The notes under the pieces were generated by a model. That model saw only the letters and a program-made list of their open reading frames with translations, did no database searches and was not told the DNA's origin. DNA of 64,000 bases from Campylorhamphus procurvoides. Lineage: Eukaryota > Chordata > Aves > Passeriformes > Dendrocolaptidae. The stretch is taken from NCBI GenBank assembly GCA_013396655.1, contig WBMV01001248.1, positions 1-64,000 of the forward strand, read 5' to 3'. The translations under genes were made by a program, and so were the position numbers. Shown here piece by piece: positions 24,319-36,560 of the stretch. Positions within the stretch are counted from its first letter, which is position 1, and each line of letters begins with the position of its first letter.

Positions 24319-25166
24319 CTGCAGGACACAAAGGGGACAATTAAACATCATACTGGCTGCACCTCTGGCCTGCAGGACACAAAGGGGACAATTAAACATC
24401 ATATTGGCTGCACCTCTGGCCTGCAGGACACAAAGGGGACAATTAAACATCATATTGGCTGCACCTCTGGCCTGCAGGACACAAAGGGGACAATTAAACA
24501 TCATATTGGCTGCACCTCTGGCCTGCAGGACACAAAGGGGACAATTAAACATCATATTGGCTGCACCTCTGGCCTGCAGGACACAAAGGGGACAATTAAA
24601 CATCATATTGGCTGCACCTCTGGCCTGCAGGACACAAAGGGGACAATTAAACATCATATTGGCTGCACCTCTGGCCTGCAGGACACAAAGGGGACAATTA
24701 AACATCATATTGGCTGCACCTCTGGCCTGCAGGACACAAAGGGGACAATTAAACATCATATTGGCTGCACCTCTGGCCTGCAGGACACAAAGGGGACAAT
24801 TAAACATCATATTGGCTGCACCTCTGGCCTGCAGGACACAAAGGGGACAATTAAACATCATATTGGCTGCACCTCTGGCCTGCAGGACACAAAGGGGACA
24901 ATTAAACATCATATTGGCTGCACCTCTGGCCTGCAGGACACAAAGGGGACAATTAAACATCATATTGGCTGCACCTCTGGCCTGCAGGACACAAAGGGGA
25001 CAATTAAACATCATATTGGCTGCACCTCTGGCCTGCAGGACACAAAGGGGACAATTAAACATCATATTGGCTGCACCTCTGGCCTGCAGGACACAAAGGG
25101 GACAATTAAACCTCATGTGCTGCACCTCTGGCCTGCAGGACACAAAGGGGACAGTTAAAGCTCAGC
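24309..25166 (-). repeat. 51-bp minisatellite reiterating the exon B 3' splice site
   Basis: Units start at 24309 and recur every 51 bp to 25074 (16 units). A partial unit starts at 25123 after a 49-bp spacing. Copies 2 to 15 look identical by eye; copy 1 differs by one base in the spacer and copy 16 is divergent near its far end. On the minus strand each unit reads a branch-like TTAAT, then TGTCCCCTTTGTGTCCTGCAG's equivalent acceptor tract, then GCCAGAGGTGC, the start of exon B. Copy 1 is the real intron/exon junction. Because 51 is a multiple of three and no unit has a stop in the gene's frame, the array is one long open frame on the minus strand, with repeat peptide ARGAANMMFNCPLCVLQ. It is also open on the plus strand by chance of the period. 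Confidence 0.97.
24319..24345 (-). promoter_or_regulatory. ARHGAP32: 3' splice site of exon B (proximal acceptor)
   Basis: On the minus strand a TTAAT branch-like pentamer sits about 22 nt before the acceptor, followed by a C/T-rich tract and CAG. The same arrangement recurs in each upstream 51-bp unit, at about 24370, 24421 and so on. Nothing in the sequence makes this proximal copy obviously stronger than the others. Confidence 0.75.
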
Positions 25167-26410
25167 CTCCTGCTCTGAAGGACAAACCCACATTCCCACA
25201 GCCTTTGGAAGGAGGACTGGGATGCTGGGTGGGATGGTGCTGGTGGTGATGAGCTCCCTGCCGTGCTGCAGAGCCTGGAATTCCCAGGAATAACTGGGAA
25301 ATCAACATTTAATGCAGCACTACTTGTGGTTCTTCGAGGGGAGAGTCAGAGAGACATTCCCCAACGCCACACTGACTCCTGATTTTCCAGGAGTGTGTGC
25401 AGAGGCACTGGAAGCAGCTGGATGGCTCATGCAGTGGAAAAGTTAAAAAAATAAAAAAGTTAATGCCAGAGCTGCTTTTATGTGGGAGGTGAGCTTTTAA
25501 AATAGATGTTTGAAGCTATTGGTTTAAGGGCATGAAGATATTATAACTCCTTCATCACTAAAATTCAATTACTTCAGTGAGCCCAGAACTCCAAACTCTT
25601 TCTCTTCTGTCATCCTTTCCCATCCCTTCCTTCCTCCAGCTGCTCTTTTCCTGAGCCACCAGCTCAGCTGGGCTTGGGTTCTCCATCCCAGGGACTCTGA
25701 AACGCTCCAGGGCTTCCTCCTGCTGTGCCAGGCCTGGGATTCCAGAGGAATGAGGGGCTTTGGGTGAGGCTTTCATGGAGAGAGCAGAGATCCAACAGCA
25801 AGACCAGCTCAGACTTCATGGAGCAGGAGGAGAAAAACCCAGTCCTGATGTTGGCCAGAGATGGATCATTAGCAAGTCCAGCTAAAGGAGCTTTTTTTCT
25901 GCTTTACACAACACACTACAAACCAGGAATGATGTCCCAAAGGGTGAGTGCTCATGGAAGGGAAGAAAGGCCCTTCAGCATTCCTCCTCTTAGAGATCTG
26001 GAATATTCCATTCAATCCATTTGGTACCAACAGGAGCAAAGGGGTGAGTGCCCTGGGCTCACTGAGCCCCAGTGGTGCTAAGCTGGTCCACCAGGACATC
26101 TCTGAGTCGTGTCACATGTCACACAGCTGCTCTCTGCAGCTGGTCCTCACCCCAAAACAGGACAGCCCATCCATGGGATGAACACTGGGGGATCCTTCCT
26201 TACCCCCCTCAAAGCTCTTGCTTTCTCTTGCCATGGGTCAGATGTCCCTGTGCCTCCCCACACCACCAAGAGCTGCAGGAAAAGAGCTGAAAACCATCCC
26301 CCTGTGTGGAACCATAACCCTGTTATCTCCTGAGGGTCCTGTGACACTCACCAGGCACACACACAGGTACTTTGGGTCCAACCCACCTGCCTCAGGCAAC
26401 TGGGATAAAA

Positions 26411-26862
26411 CCACAGGATCCTAGAGGGGTTTGGGGAGGAAGGACCTTAGAGATTGTCCAGTGGCACCCCTGCCATGGGCAGGGACACGTCCCACCAGCC
26501 CAGGGTGCTCCAAGCCCCATCCAACCTGGCTTTGGACACTTCCAGGGATCCAGGGGCAGCCAAAGCTTCTCTGCCCAACCTGTGCCAGGACCTGCCCACC
26601 CTCCCAGCCAACAATTCCTTCCCAAAATCCCATCTCTCCCTGCCCTCTGGCAGTGGGAAGCCATTCCCTGTGTCCTGTCCCTCCATCCCTTGCAAACAGC
26701 CCCTCTCCATCTTCTTGTAGCCCTTCAGGCACTGGGAGGCCACAATTAGGTCACCCCAAAACTTCTCTTCTCCAGCTGAACAATCCCAATGCCCTCAGCC
26801 TTTCCTCCCAGCAAAGATGCTCCAGACTCCAAAATCTCAGTGGCCTCTGGCCCAAACCAACG
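26411..26862 (-). mobile_element. CR1 LINE 3' end, long copy
   Basis: About 450 bp of CR1 tail in reverse, from ggggtttggggaggaaggac through the ccctctggcagtgggaagcc and cttctcttctccagctgaac blocks to the region where CR1 copies usually read cagcctttcctccc. It is one of the longest copies here. Confidence 0.92.
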
Positions 26863-28257
26863 AGGCTGCAGGAGCATCCCCTTCTCCCTTGACAGGGACT
26901 CCAGGATGACCCTCAGCAAAGGAAAACAAGGGCATTATTTATCCCCCTAAATACTCCTATCCTGGGCTGCCTGACCCTTCCTGAGCACACCATTCCTTCA
27001 GGATGTAATGGGACACTTGAGAGTCTCATTGTGAGGTTTAGCATTAAGAGGATCACCAATTTAATAAACTTTCCAGGTCTTTTACATAAGAAAATAACTA
27101 ATTACAGGAATAAATGTGCCATTCCCATAAGCAGCTTTAAGGCAGAGCTGGATGTGCTCGCTTGATTTTTCTGAAGGAACAGAATTTCTGTAGGAAGGCA
27201 AACAATTTTTCTCCTCCATCAGCAGTAGGAGCTGGTGGGGTATAAAAATGGCTAAACAATGTGACAGCAAAGGTGGGCTTGGAGCCAGTTTGCAGCAGTG
27301 GGCACAGACTAGCCTGGCTGTGACTCAAAGCAGCGTAGGCAAAGCTCACACCTCCAGGAGCCCCAAAAAAGGGAAAGGTTGGATTATCCCCCTGTCCCCA
27401 GCCCAGCTCTGTCCCAATCCTGCTGGAAGGACGAGCTGTGTGCACCTAAGTGGACCACGGTGAGATGCAGTAATTAATAGAGTAATTAACTTCCCCAATG
27501 AGATGGGAGCTCTGTGGACTCTGCTGCAGAACGAGTGTCTCCAGGGCTCAGGGCACAACCCTGACCCTTCAGAGGAGGTGCCACCAGCACAGAAACACTT
27601 GGTGGGGAGACAGACATCAAAAATTGCCATTTTAGCAACCATATTACTCCTAAATAGCCCCAACTCCTTTCCTTCCAAACCAAAGATACACAGCTCCATA
27701 AAACACACTTTATTGACCCCAAATTTGCACCTGTTTTGATCCAAGACTTGGCATGCAGCACGTCACCCCAAGTCACCCTCCTCTCCAAACACAAACCAAC
27801 CCCTCCAAACAAGGTTTGTCACCTTTTGTGCTTCGTGTCACGGTAATTTCATTTTTCAAACTGCTTTGAAGCAGCTGGATTATTCACATCTGCAAATCAG
27901 CTCTGTGGCATCATCAGTGGCTGTGCTGGGGGAACCTGGGAACTGCAGAGCAAACCTGTTCATGCAGATTGCTGAGTGCCACCAACCTGGGACCTGGCAC
28001 ACAAGGCAGGACTCGCTCTGGAAGGCAGGGAATTCATCCTGAGCCCTTTCCCCTCCCCAGGGGAGGGGTGTGGGTGACACCCCTTCACCAGCCCCCCTGA
28101 AGTAAGAAATTCTGCCACCCAAAGCCCTTGAGCAGCTGCAGGAGTTGGGACAGCAGTGGGGAACATCACAATTCCTGCAGGGATTGTGGGGCAGGAGGAT
28201 CCCAGGAAATTCCTCTGCTCTCAGGCCATCCTGGCAGAGCACCTGATCCCTGATGGA

Positions 28258-28575
28258 TCACAGAATCAAAAAGGTTGGCAAAGACCTCCAAGGCCATCAA
28301 GTTCAACCCACAGCCCAGCCCCACCACCGTGTCCCCAAGTGCCACATCCACAGGTGTTTTCAACACTTCCAGGGATGGCGACTCCACCACTGCCCTTCCA
28401 AAGCTTCACAACCCTTTCCATGAAGAAGTTATCCCAGCTGGATCCATCCTCCTGCCAGGGACTTGCAGAGCCAGAAGGTCCCCCCTGAGCCTCCTTTTCT
28501 CCAGGCTGAGCCCCCCCAGCTCCCTCAGCCCCTCCTGGTGCTCCAGCCCCTCTCAGCATCATTCCCTTCCATGGG
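28258..28575 (-). mobile_element. CR1 LINE 3' fragment (different subfamily)
   Basis: cacagaatcaaaaaggttgg, gcatcaagttcaaccc-like and ttctccaggctgagcccccc blocks in CR1 order. The tail differs from the other copies, indicating another subfamily. Confidence 0.85.
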
Positions 28576-29969
28576 GATGTCCAAGTGTCGCTGCCAAACT
28601 CCCAGGGAATCCAGGAGAAGAATCCAAGAGCTCTCACAAACCAGCCTGTTCAGCTTTAAGAACTTGAAATTTCTGGTCTTTTTATTTATAGGCACGATTT
28701 GGAAAACTTGAGCTTTGTGCTCTGTAGCACACAAACCCTGAGTCATAAATAATTTATATCTGCTGATTCTGCTGTATAATAGGAAAGGATTTTCTCCTGA
28801 AGGGTCTCCTTGCATTGCTCAGGAAACATGTCAACCTGTCTGCCTCACACACAACCTGAAAACACGTGCAGAGCTGAAGGCAAAGATCCAGAGGACACGA
28901 CATGGGGACATTTCCAGCTTGGGGAGAACCCTGGAGCAGTGCAGAACCCTCAGATGCCAAGAGCTGCCCCTGGCAGGCACAAGGAACCCCAAATCCCACA
29001 GGCAATGCCATGGAGCACGTGGAGTCCCACCAGTCATCCCAGAATTGCTTTTCCATGACCTACAGAAAGACCCTCGAGGAGGTGGCACAGATGCAGGGGA
29101 CTGAATCCAGGTGGGAATTAAATCCAAGGGTGACTATGAGACAGGCACTACCATTCCTTCCTCTTCCTCCTGCCAGAGTCTCACCAAAGGCAGCCTGGAG
29201 GGAGCAGATTGCTCTGGGTTCTTTGAGCACATGGCCCTGTTTCTAAAAACAGAGCTGCTTCCAAATGCTGCTCCGTTTCCATGACAGTCTTTCCTTGACA
29301 TCATCTTCACTTCCCCTCCATTTTCCTGGAGGGAAAAAAGAAAAAGAGAGGAAAAAACCAAGCCCCCTCCCCAGAACTGCTCAGGAGTTCACCTGGAGCA
29401 CAATCAAGGAAGGAATTTGGTCCTCTAAAACTCTCCAGGGAGAGAAAGGTCTCTCTGCCCTTTAGATGTTGTTACAACTATCCTGGTCCTCCACGATAAA
29501 TAAGTCAATGAAGGGAAGGGAAAAGGTTTTCCCTAAGCTGAAAGTCACCATGTCCAGAGGAAAGGTCCCAATTCTGCAGCATTCATCCCTTAAAGGGTTA
29601 GGATGCACCTGGGGCACTGCTCTGAGAGGCAGAAATGGGTGAGGGTACAACATTCATCCCAAAATGTCAGAGCTACAGGGGCAGCACGATGGAAATGCCA
29701 GTATTCCCAAATTCCTCATGTCACCACTTTCCATGGATTCATTTAGTGGAAGCAAAAGGATTTCCTAAGTCTTTTCAAACAGCAAGTCAGTGCCACTTTA
29801 ACACACTGCAGCTACATTTTTCAGATATCTGGACACATTTAAAATGAAGAACTGCACCTGGTTTGGGTGCATTTAAACAAAAATAGGTGTTTGTTACACG
29901 ACAGCACCTTTCCCAAAGATATAAAAGATACAACTAAACATCCCCCTCCAGTTCTGCCTTCCTTGACTG

Positions 29970-30070
29970 CCCAGAGAAGCTGTGGCTGGAGGGGCTGGAT
30001 GGGGTTTGAAGCACCAAGATGAGCTTTAAGATCCCTTCCAAGGCAAGCCATGGTGGGACTGGGTGATTTG
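29970..30070 (+). mobile_element. CR1 LINE 3' fragment
   Basis: agagaagctgtggctggagg, ttaagatcccttccaaggc and tggtgggactgggtga indicate a decayed sense-orientation tail. Confidence 0.7.
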
Positions 30071-32011
30071 CAGAAGGATCCCTGTGCTGTTCATGTTCTC
30101 ATCACCAGAGAGCAGCACAGGAACATCCAATAACCCTGGAGCTGGGAGAGCTGCAAGCCAAGGAGCAGCTGCTCCCATTTCCATGGTCCATGTCCCAGGA
30201 CGTGGAGTTTTGCACTCAGCAAGGAGCAAGGATCACATGGATCCTCTCCTGGAGAGGGCTCTCAGTACAGCAACCCAAAGCCCTGCATGCAAAGCAACAG
30301 CTCTGAGACCCCACACAAAGCTATTTTTCAGGCTGAGAAACAGTGGAACCTTGTACATTTTATGCTGTTGTTTTAAAACTGGGTGCAAAGATCTCAATCC
30401 CTGATGCAAAGATAAAAGGAGCATCCCCTCTGGGCAGAGGGAGGAGCAGAGCTCAAGGCCAGGGTGGCTCCAGGAAATCTGACTTTTTGGGGACTGTGGA
30501 ATGTGGGGAAACACTCACCCAGCCTCTAAAATCTCATGGCAGCTGAGAAATGGGACAGAGCAAAGCCACTGGAAAAATGACAAGTGCTTCCAGTAAGGAA
30601 GCTCTGACCACTGGCAAGGCACATCCTCAATCCCACACCTCAAAAATCTGCATTTAATAAAGGAGGCACTTGAAAGTGGATCAGTTTTTGAGTTTAGAAC
30701 TTCCAATTGCATTTTCCATGTTCCCTGTCAATGCTGAATTGTTCTAGCCAGTACTTACTGATGGCATGGTTAACAGGGAATTCTTCCCTTTCAAAGGACC
30801 ACACAGCATGTGCTTTTTCTACTCCAAAAGGGGGGAAAAATAAGAAAAACAAAAAAACCCTACTTTTAATCATTGCCATGAGCTGGCAAATTAAGGAAAC
30901 CTCTCATTCCTGAGACTTAAAGGAGCTGGTCTAACCCACAGTTTAAAGGCTCAGCCTGGAACGAACAAAGAATAAATTCTTAACTATTCATCTCCTGTGT
31001 TTTCAAGGAAAGTTCAAGGGTAAAAGCACCTCCAGCTCCCACAGAAACATGGGACATAAACATCCCAGCCATGGAATAAGCAGCTTGGCAGCTCTGGGCA
31101 CCTGCTGTGGCACTGGGACTGTCCCTGTGCCACCAACACCCACCTCTGCCCAGCAGGTTGGGGTTTATGCCACGACATTTCCCATGTGAGGCTTAAAGAG
31201 ACTCTGATTCTTTGCTCATAAACCCAAATTATTTCCAGCAAAACAGCCTCACTCTTGTATTTTCCCTGCCATAATCCAGAGTTTTAGGGATGCAGCAGGG
31301 CTGGTCCTGAGGTCAGCCTTAGCAGGGCTTTGGGCTGGGATGTGCCATTGCTGCAAGGCAGGCTGATTTCCATTCCCAAAGCCTGCAGCCCCACACAAAG
31401 GCACTGGGGCTCAGGAATGCACTCCTTTAAGAACAAAAATCCCACATCCAATATGCGTGGGAAAGGCAGCCAGGGTTACAGCCCTTCTTCTGCACAGCCT
31501 CCAAAATAAATTGGAGAGAAAAGCCCCAGAAAATACAACAACATCCACTGAGCACAATACTTTGAGTCCAGTTTCTTATTGGGAAAAAAAAAGAGAAAAT
31601 AAAAATCCCAGCCCCTGTTTGATGCTCAGTTTCTACAGACTCTTGTTGCCCAGAGGGAGGAGGGATCTTAAATAAGCTTGGGTATAAAAGGACAAGTGGA
31701 GCTTTGGGTTGTTATGGGAGAAAGCAATTTCTCATCACACAAAACCTGACAGGGATGGATTCAGCCTCAAAGGAGCAAATCCCCCTCCTGTGAGTGCCTG
31801 GCCAGAGCAGTGATTATGCAAATAACAATGTGCTGTTATGTTAGAGGTGGAAATCCTCTTAGCAACTCCAGAGCTCTGCCAGCGCAGCAGCAGAAAGGAT
31901 GGGGAAGGGGGCAAAACCAGCAGGCTGCCCTTTCACCCCAGGGCCTGAGTCAGTGCAATTAACAGCAATTTGGATTTCTGGGCTCAGGGCTGGTTTACAG
32001 AGAAGAGCTGA

Positions 32012-32093
32012 TTCCAGTGGGATAAGGAAACATCTGGGATCTGACACACTCCTTCCAGTGGGATAAGGAAACATCTGGGATCAGACACACTCC
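32012..32093. repeat. 41-bp tandem duplication
   Basis: ttccagtgggataaggaaac and the following bases recur at 32012 and 32053 with one substitution (gatctgac against gatcagac). Confidence 0.93.
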
Positions 32094-32263
32094 TTGAGAG
32101 CCCCTCAAAAGACACAGCCATGTGAGGAATATATCTTAACAGCTCAGTAACACAGCCAGAGTCACTCCATCAGCTGTGTCCTGGGGCTTTGGGGTCACAC
32201 ACAGCATCCCCACACCAGCATTCCACCAGCAAAGGTGCCACGTGCTGGCACTTCTGAGGGCAC

Positions 32264-32667
32264 AGGACCATGGGGATGCTGCAGGGCTGGAGCCCCTCTG
32301 GAGCCAGGCTGGGAGAGCTGGGAATGTTCACCTGGAGAAGAGAAGGATCCAGGGAGACCTGAGAGCCCCTTCCAGAGCCTAAAGGGGCTCCAGGAGAGCT
32401 GGAGAGGGACTGGGGACAAGGGATGGAGGGACAGGACACAGGGAATGGCTTCCCACTGCCAGAGGGCAGGGATAGATAGGAAATTGGGAAGGAATTGCTG
32501 GCTGGGAGGGTGGGGAGAAAATGCCCCATCCCTGGGGCAGCCCAGCCCTGTCCCAGGCCAGGTTGGATGGGGCTTGGAGCAACCTGGGCTGGTGGAAGGT
32601 GTCCCTGCCCATGGAATGGGATGAGATCTAAGGTCCCTTCCAGCCCAAACTATTTTGGGATCCTGTG
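32264..32667 (+). mobile_element. CR1 LINE 3' end, long copy
   Basis: Sense orientation, from ggctgggagagctgggaatg through acctggagaagagaaggatc and the cagggaatggcttcccactg block to ggtcccttccagcccaaact and the terminal gggatcctgtgaa. Confidence 0.92.
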
Positions 32668-33639
32668 AATCATCTGTGCCCTGGCAACCAAGGGATTTCA
32701 TCAAATATCAAAACACAGCACGCAGACCTGCACGACACAGCAGTGACCAATTGCAAGGCAGCAAAGCAGGACTGGGGGGAATGATTCAGACAAAAAAGTC
32801 AAGCTAAAGATTACCAATGTCCTCAGGGAATAATTCATCACTTTATAATTAAGAAGGTTGAATCATGGCAAAAAAAATTAATGCCTACAACCTTCAGCAA
32901 GACAAAGTCTGACATGCTTTGTTTGTCTCTTGGGGTTCACCTGGAGGTGGGGATGAGAAGGGGACAGATGAGCAAAGTGTTGAGGAGTAAACTACTGATA
33001 ACCCTTCCAAAACTGCTCCAGCTTTTTCCTGCTTTGGGGTAACTAAGAAGCCAGGAACTCTGATTTTAAACCAATAAAAACAACCACTTGCAAATAAGAG
33101 ACTCCTTTCCTTTCCTTGGATGTTCCACCTTATTTTCAAGCAGCTGGGACTAGGGAAAAGTGATTGACAGAGAAAGAAATGACAAGTTTTCTCTCCCAAA
33201 TAGATCCATTTCAACCAAAGGGGGCATTTCTTGTATTATGACACAAAACAGAGGTAGAGAGAGGTCAGCTTTGGGATGGGATGGGAGGGAAGGGGCAGTG
33301 GGACCCTGACCCAGAGCTCAGGAGAGTCCAGAACCCAAAGGATTTGGAGCAGCCCCAGCACTCAGGCTCCCTGGTGCCCACCAAAGCCAGGCTAAGTGCC
33401 CAAGGTGCATTAATGCATGTTTGTGCCACCTACATCTCATGCCACTGAGCACTGGGAGCACCCAAAAAACCACCCACTGACTCCAGTGCCACCTTTATCT
33501 TCCTCATTCCTGTCAGCCCCTATGACCAGAAACGAAGCTCAGGAGCAGACTGGGAGCACGGGCAGCATTTCCACTCAGAAATAATAATAAAAAAATAATA
33601 AAGCCCCTTTATTTAATAGGTTTTGATACAAGAGACTGG

Positions 33640-33832
33640 GTTTGGATTAGGTGTTAGGAAGAAATCCTTCCCTGGGAGGGTGGGCAGGCCCTGGCACAGG
33701 TTGGGCAGAGAAGCTGTGGCTGCCCCAGCCCTGGGAGTGTCCAAGGCCAGGTTGGATGGGGCTTGGAGCAACCTGAGGGTGAAATGAGCTGAGCTTTAAG
33801 GTCCCTTCCAACCCAAACCACCCTGTGTGACT
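33640..33832 (+). mobile_element. CR1 LINE 3' fragment
   Basis: ttaggaagaaatccttccct, ggcacaggttgggcagagaa and ggtcccttccaacccaaacc, ending near tgtgtgactc. Confidence 0.9.
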
Positions 33833-34479
33833 CATCTGATGGTGTGTAAATACACAACCCCCACATTTCACTCAGCAAGACACTGAATTTACTCATTTAC
33901 CTTGACATCAGAGAAATGCCAACGCAGGGTGCATTAAAACTGGTGAGCAACAAACTTGCCTGATCCTAAACCACCCCTTCTTCCCTAAATGCTGCACATA
34001 AACAGATTTCCAAACAAAGATTTGGGAAATCCAATTCTTTATCTCCTGTGTCAACACTGCAAGGATGGACCCACTCCCAGGCCAGTAAATGTAACCAGAA
34101 ACTATTGCAGCCATAGCCCTGCCTATGAAAATGAAATGATTGCTGTGAATTAACACTCTGGATCCATTCTGCTTTCATTGAACTTATTTAATTGGCAAAG
34201 CCAAATGGAAGCCAACGTGCCAATTCAGTGATTGTCCCAGTTTCCAAAGATTCTCAGGGACCAGCTCCGTGCTGGGAGTTGGGCTGGGAAATAAAAGGGG
34301 CTCTCTACCCAAGGGGAGAGAAAGAACCACACACAGCAACACCAACCTTTGCCAAAAGCTTAACGAGGGCAAAACATCCTGGATTAGGGAAGCAAGAGCA
34401 AGGAAAACAAGCCCTGGGCATTGAAAAGGAAACACAGGCAGAGCTGCTTGGACCAAAATATGACTGCAGCCCATGCCTG

Positions 34480-34914
34480 GTGTCCTGTGCCCCATCAACA
34501 CAACCCCAGTTCCACCCCACCCTNNNNNNNNNNNNNNNNNNNNNNNNNNNNNNNNNNNNNNNNNNNNNNNNNNNNNNNNNNNNNNNNNNNNNNNNNNNNN
34601 NNNNNNNNNNNNNNNNNNNNNNNNNNNNNNNNNNCTTTCCTGTGCCCCATCAACACAACCCCAGTTCTAACCCATCCTGATCTCTGGGACCTTTCCTGTA
34701 CCCCATCAACACAATCCCAGTTCCACCCCACCCTGATCTCTGGGACCTTTCATGTACCCCATCAACACAACCCCAGTTTTATCCCACCCTGATCTCTGGG
34801 ACCTTTCCTGTACCACATCAACACAACCCCAGTTCCACCCCACCCTGATCTCTGGGACCTTTTCAGTACACCATCAACACAACCCCAGTTCCAACCCATC
34901 CTGATCTCTGGGAT
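34480..34914. repeat. 56-bp tandem repeat interrupted by an assembly gap
   Basis: Units of 56 bp (cctgtgccccatcaacaca, cccagtt and gatctctgggac blocks) start at 34635, 34691, 34747, 34803 and 34859. A further partial unit at 34480-34523 abuts the N run. At least six copies are visible, so the gap clearly falls inside the array. Confidence 0.95.
34524..34634. other. Assembly gap (111 N)
   Basis: This is a run of 111 undetermined bases within the 56-bp array. The phase of units on either side (155 bp between unit starts at 34480 and 34635, not a multiple of 56) shows that the N count does not reflect whole repeat units. The true length is unknown. Confidence 0.98.
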
Positions 34915-35169
34915 CTTCTTGCCATGCAGGAGAAGCTGGGAAGATGCCCATGAAAATGGTGCCAAGTGCTGGGCAGAGCAGACACACTGCAGGTTCTGCA
35001 ATGTGGACACCATCCTGAATTATTAATCCAGGCAGGTGAAAAGCCCTGAGAACCTTCAGCAGCACAAAGGTGACCTCCAGACTTGCTGGTGACAACTTGA
35101 AGACAGGCAGTGACCCACCAGACTCAGAGCCAAGGGCATTCAGGTGGAGGATATCCAAAGTCAGTCCCT

Positions 35170-35295
35170 ACCCCTGCCAGGGCTCCAGGAGGGTTTGGGC
35201 AACAATCCCAGCACAGGGTGAGGTTGTTGGGGTGTCTGTGCAGGGACAGGAGCTGGACTGGATGATCCCTGTGGGTCCTTTTTAACACCCTTTCT
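35170..35295 (+). mobile_element. CR1 LINE terminal fragment
   Basis: gacaggagctggactggatg followed by atccctgtgggtcctttt matches the end of CR1 in sense orientation. Confidence 0.7.
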
Positions 35296-36560
35296 ACTGA
35301 ATTATCCAAGTCCTTCAAAAAAGAGCAAAAATACAATAAAAGGCCAAATCAGAAGTCCAGCTTTATCTCTCCCAAAAAATTTCCCTTGCACTTGATGGCT
35401 CAGAACTTTGGACTTTTAAAGCAGGTGGGCATTCAGAGCTCAAAAGCACCTTTTTTTCCCCAAGAAGTCTGTGGCTGGAGAACCCATCTGATGTGAGGCT
35501 CAGCCTGACAAAGCTGTCACCGTGGCTTAAGAGCTCCCAAGATGTAAAATTCCAGTGGTGGCTCCTACACATACAGAGGGTAAAGAATAAAAAACTGCAA
35601 AATGTCAATTTTAACATGTTTAAGGGCATTAAATCTACATCTCTCACTTGCTGAGATGAGATCATTGCAGCAAAGCCCTGCAGCTGACAGGGCCAAGCGA
35701 GTGCGCTCCCCAAACTCCATTTCCATTCCCATTTTGCCCCAGGAATTCCTGTGAACTTGCATCAGGAATATCTTGTGAACTAAAACCCACCCACCCACCA
35801 GGAATTAGAAAAGAAACCCCCCACTCTCTATTTTTGGCCAAGCCAAGCCCTGGGGCAGCACGGGCTGAGTGGGGCACAAAGGAGGAGCAGCAAACCCTGC
35901 ACTGAGGACACAGCATCTTCCTTCAAACCTCCCCAGTGCTCTCAGCTCTGCACACTTTCAGAAATTGCATTTAAAAATAGTTTTCTCCTCACTCATGTCC
36001 CAGATTTAACAGTGATATATTGAGGTCTCATTAAAAGCCTTTATTACCTCCACCAGATGTGGCACCTCACCCTCTGAAACGCTGGAAATCCTACAGAGCT
36101 CAGGATCCCTCTGACCTCATCTGAGAACTGAGATTATCCCAGGGACTTCAGAGGACAGGCTTTAACCCCTCTGCCTCTCTAAAACATTTATAGGCTTGTG
36201 TTTTGCCTAAGAAAATCCCATCAACATAAGCCCAAAAGGATGGGGTGTACAAACTGCCTTCCTGGGCAATGATGCATCTGCCAAATTCAAGGACTCACGA
36301 TGGTTTTCCATTTGTAATTTAGAGGTTCAGCCTTTCCAGGTGCCCTGGTGGTAAAGCAGTAACACTTGAGGATCCCACAGCCATCATCTGGTGACCCTGC
36401 TATGGACAAGAGAACTTCCAGATCCCATAAAACACCACCCAGGGCTGCCCCAGGGTGGAAAATAACCCCTACCTTGGTTTTAGGGACTCGTGGTTTGAAA
36501 GCTTCCAAAGCTGAGAGAGAAGCAGCAGTCACTGCAGGAAAAGTGGCTTTTTCACAAGCA

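Noticed and set aside
24309..25166. CRISPR-like regular spacing
   Set aside because: The whole 51-bp unit is repeated with no unique spacers, and the setting is a vertebrate intron.
23899..25249. Long plus-strand open frames (about 380-420 residues) over the 51-bp array
   Set aside because: They arise because the unit length is divisible by three and no unit has a stop in those frames. The gene is on the other strand and the peptides have no recognisable similarity.
34192..34792. Open frames running across the N block
   Set aside because: Runs of undetermined bases cannot support a reading frame; the flanks are tandem repeat.
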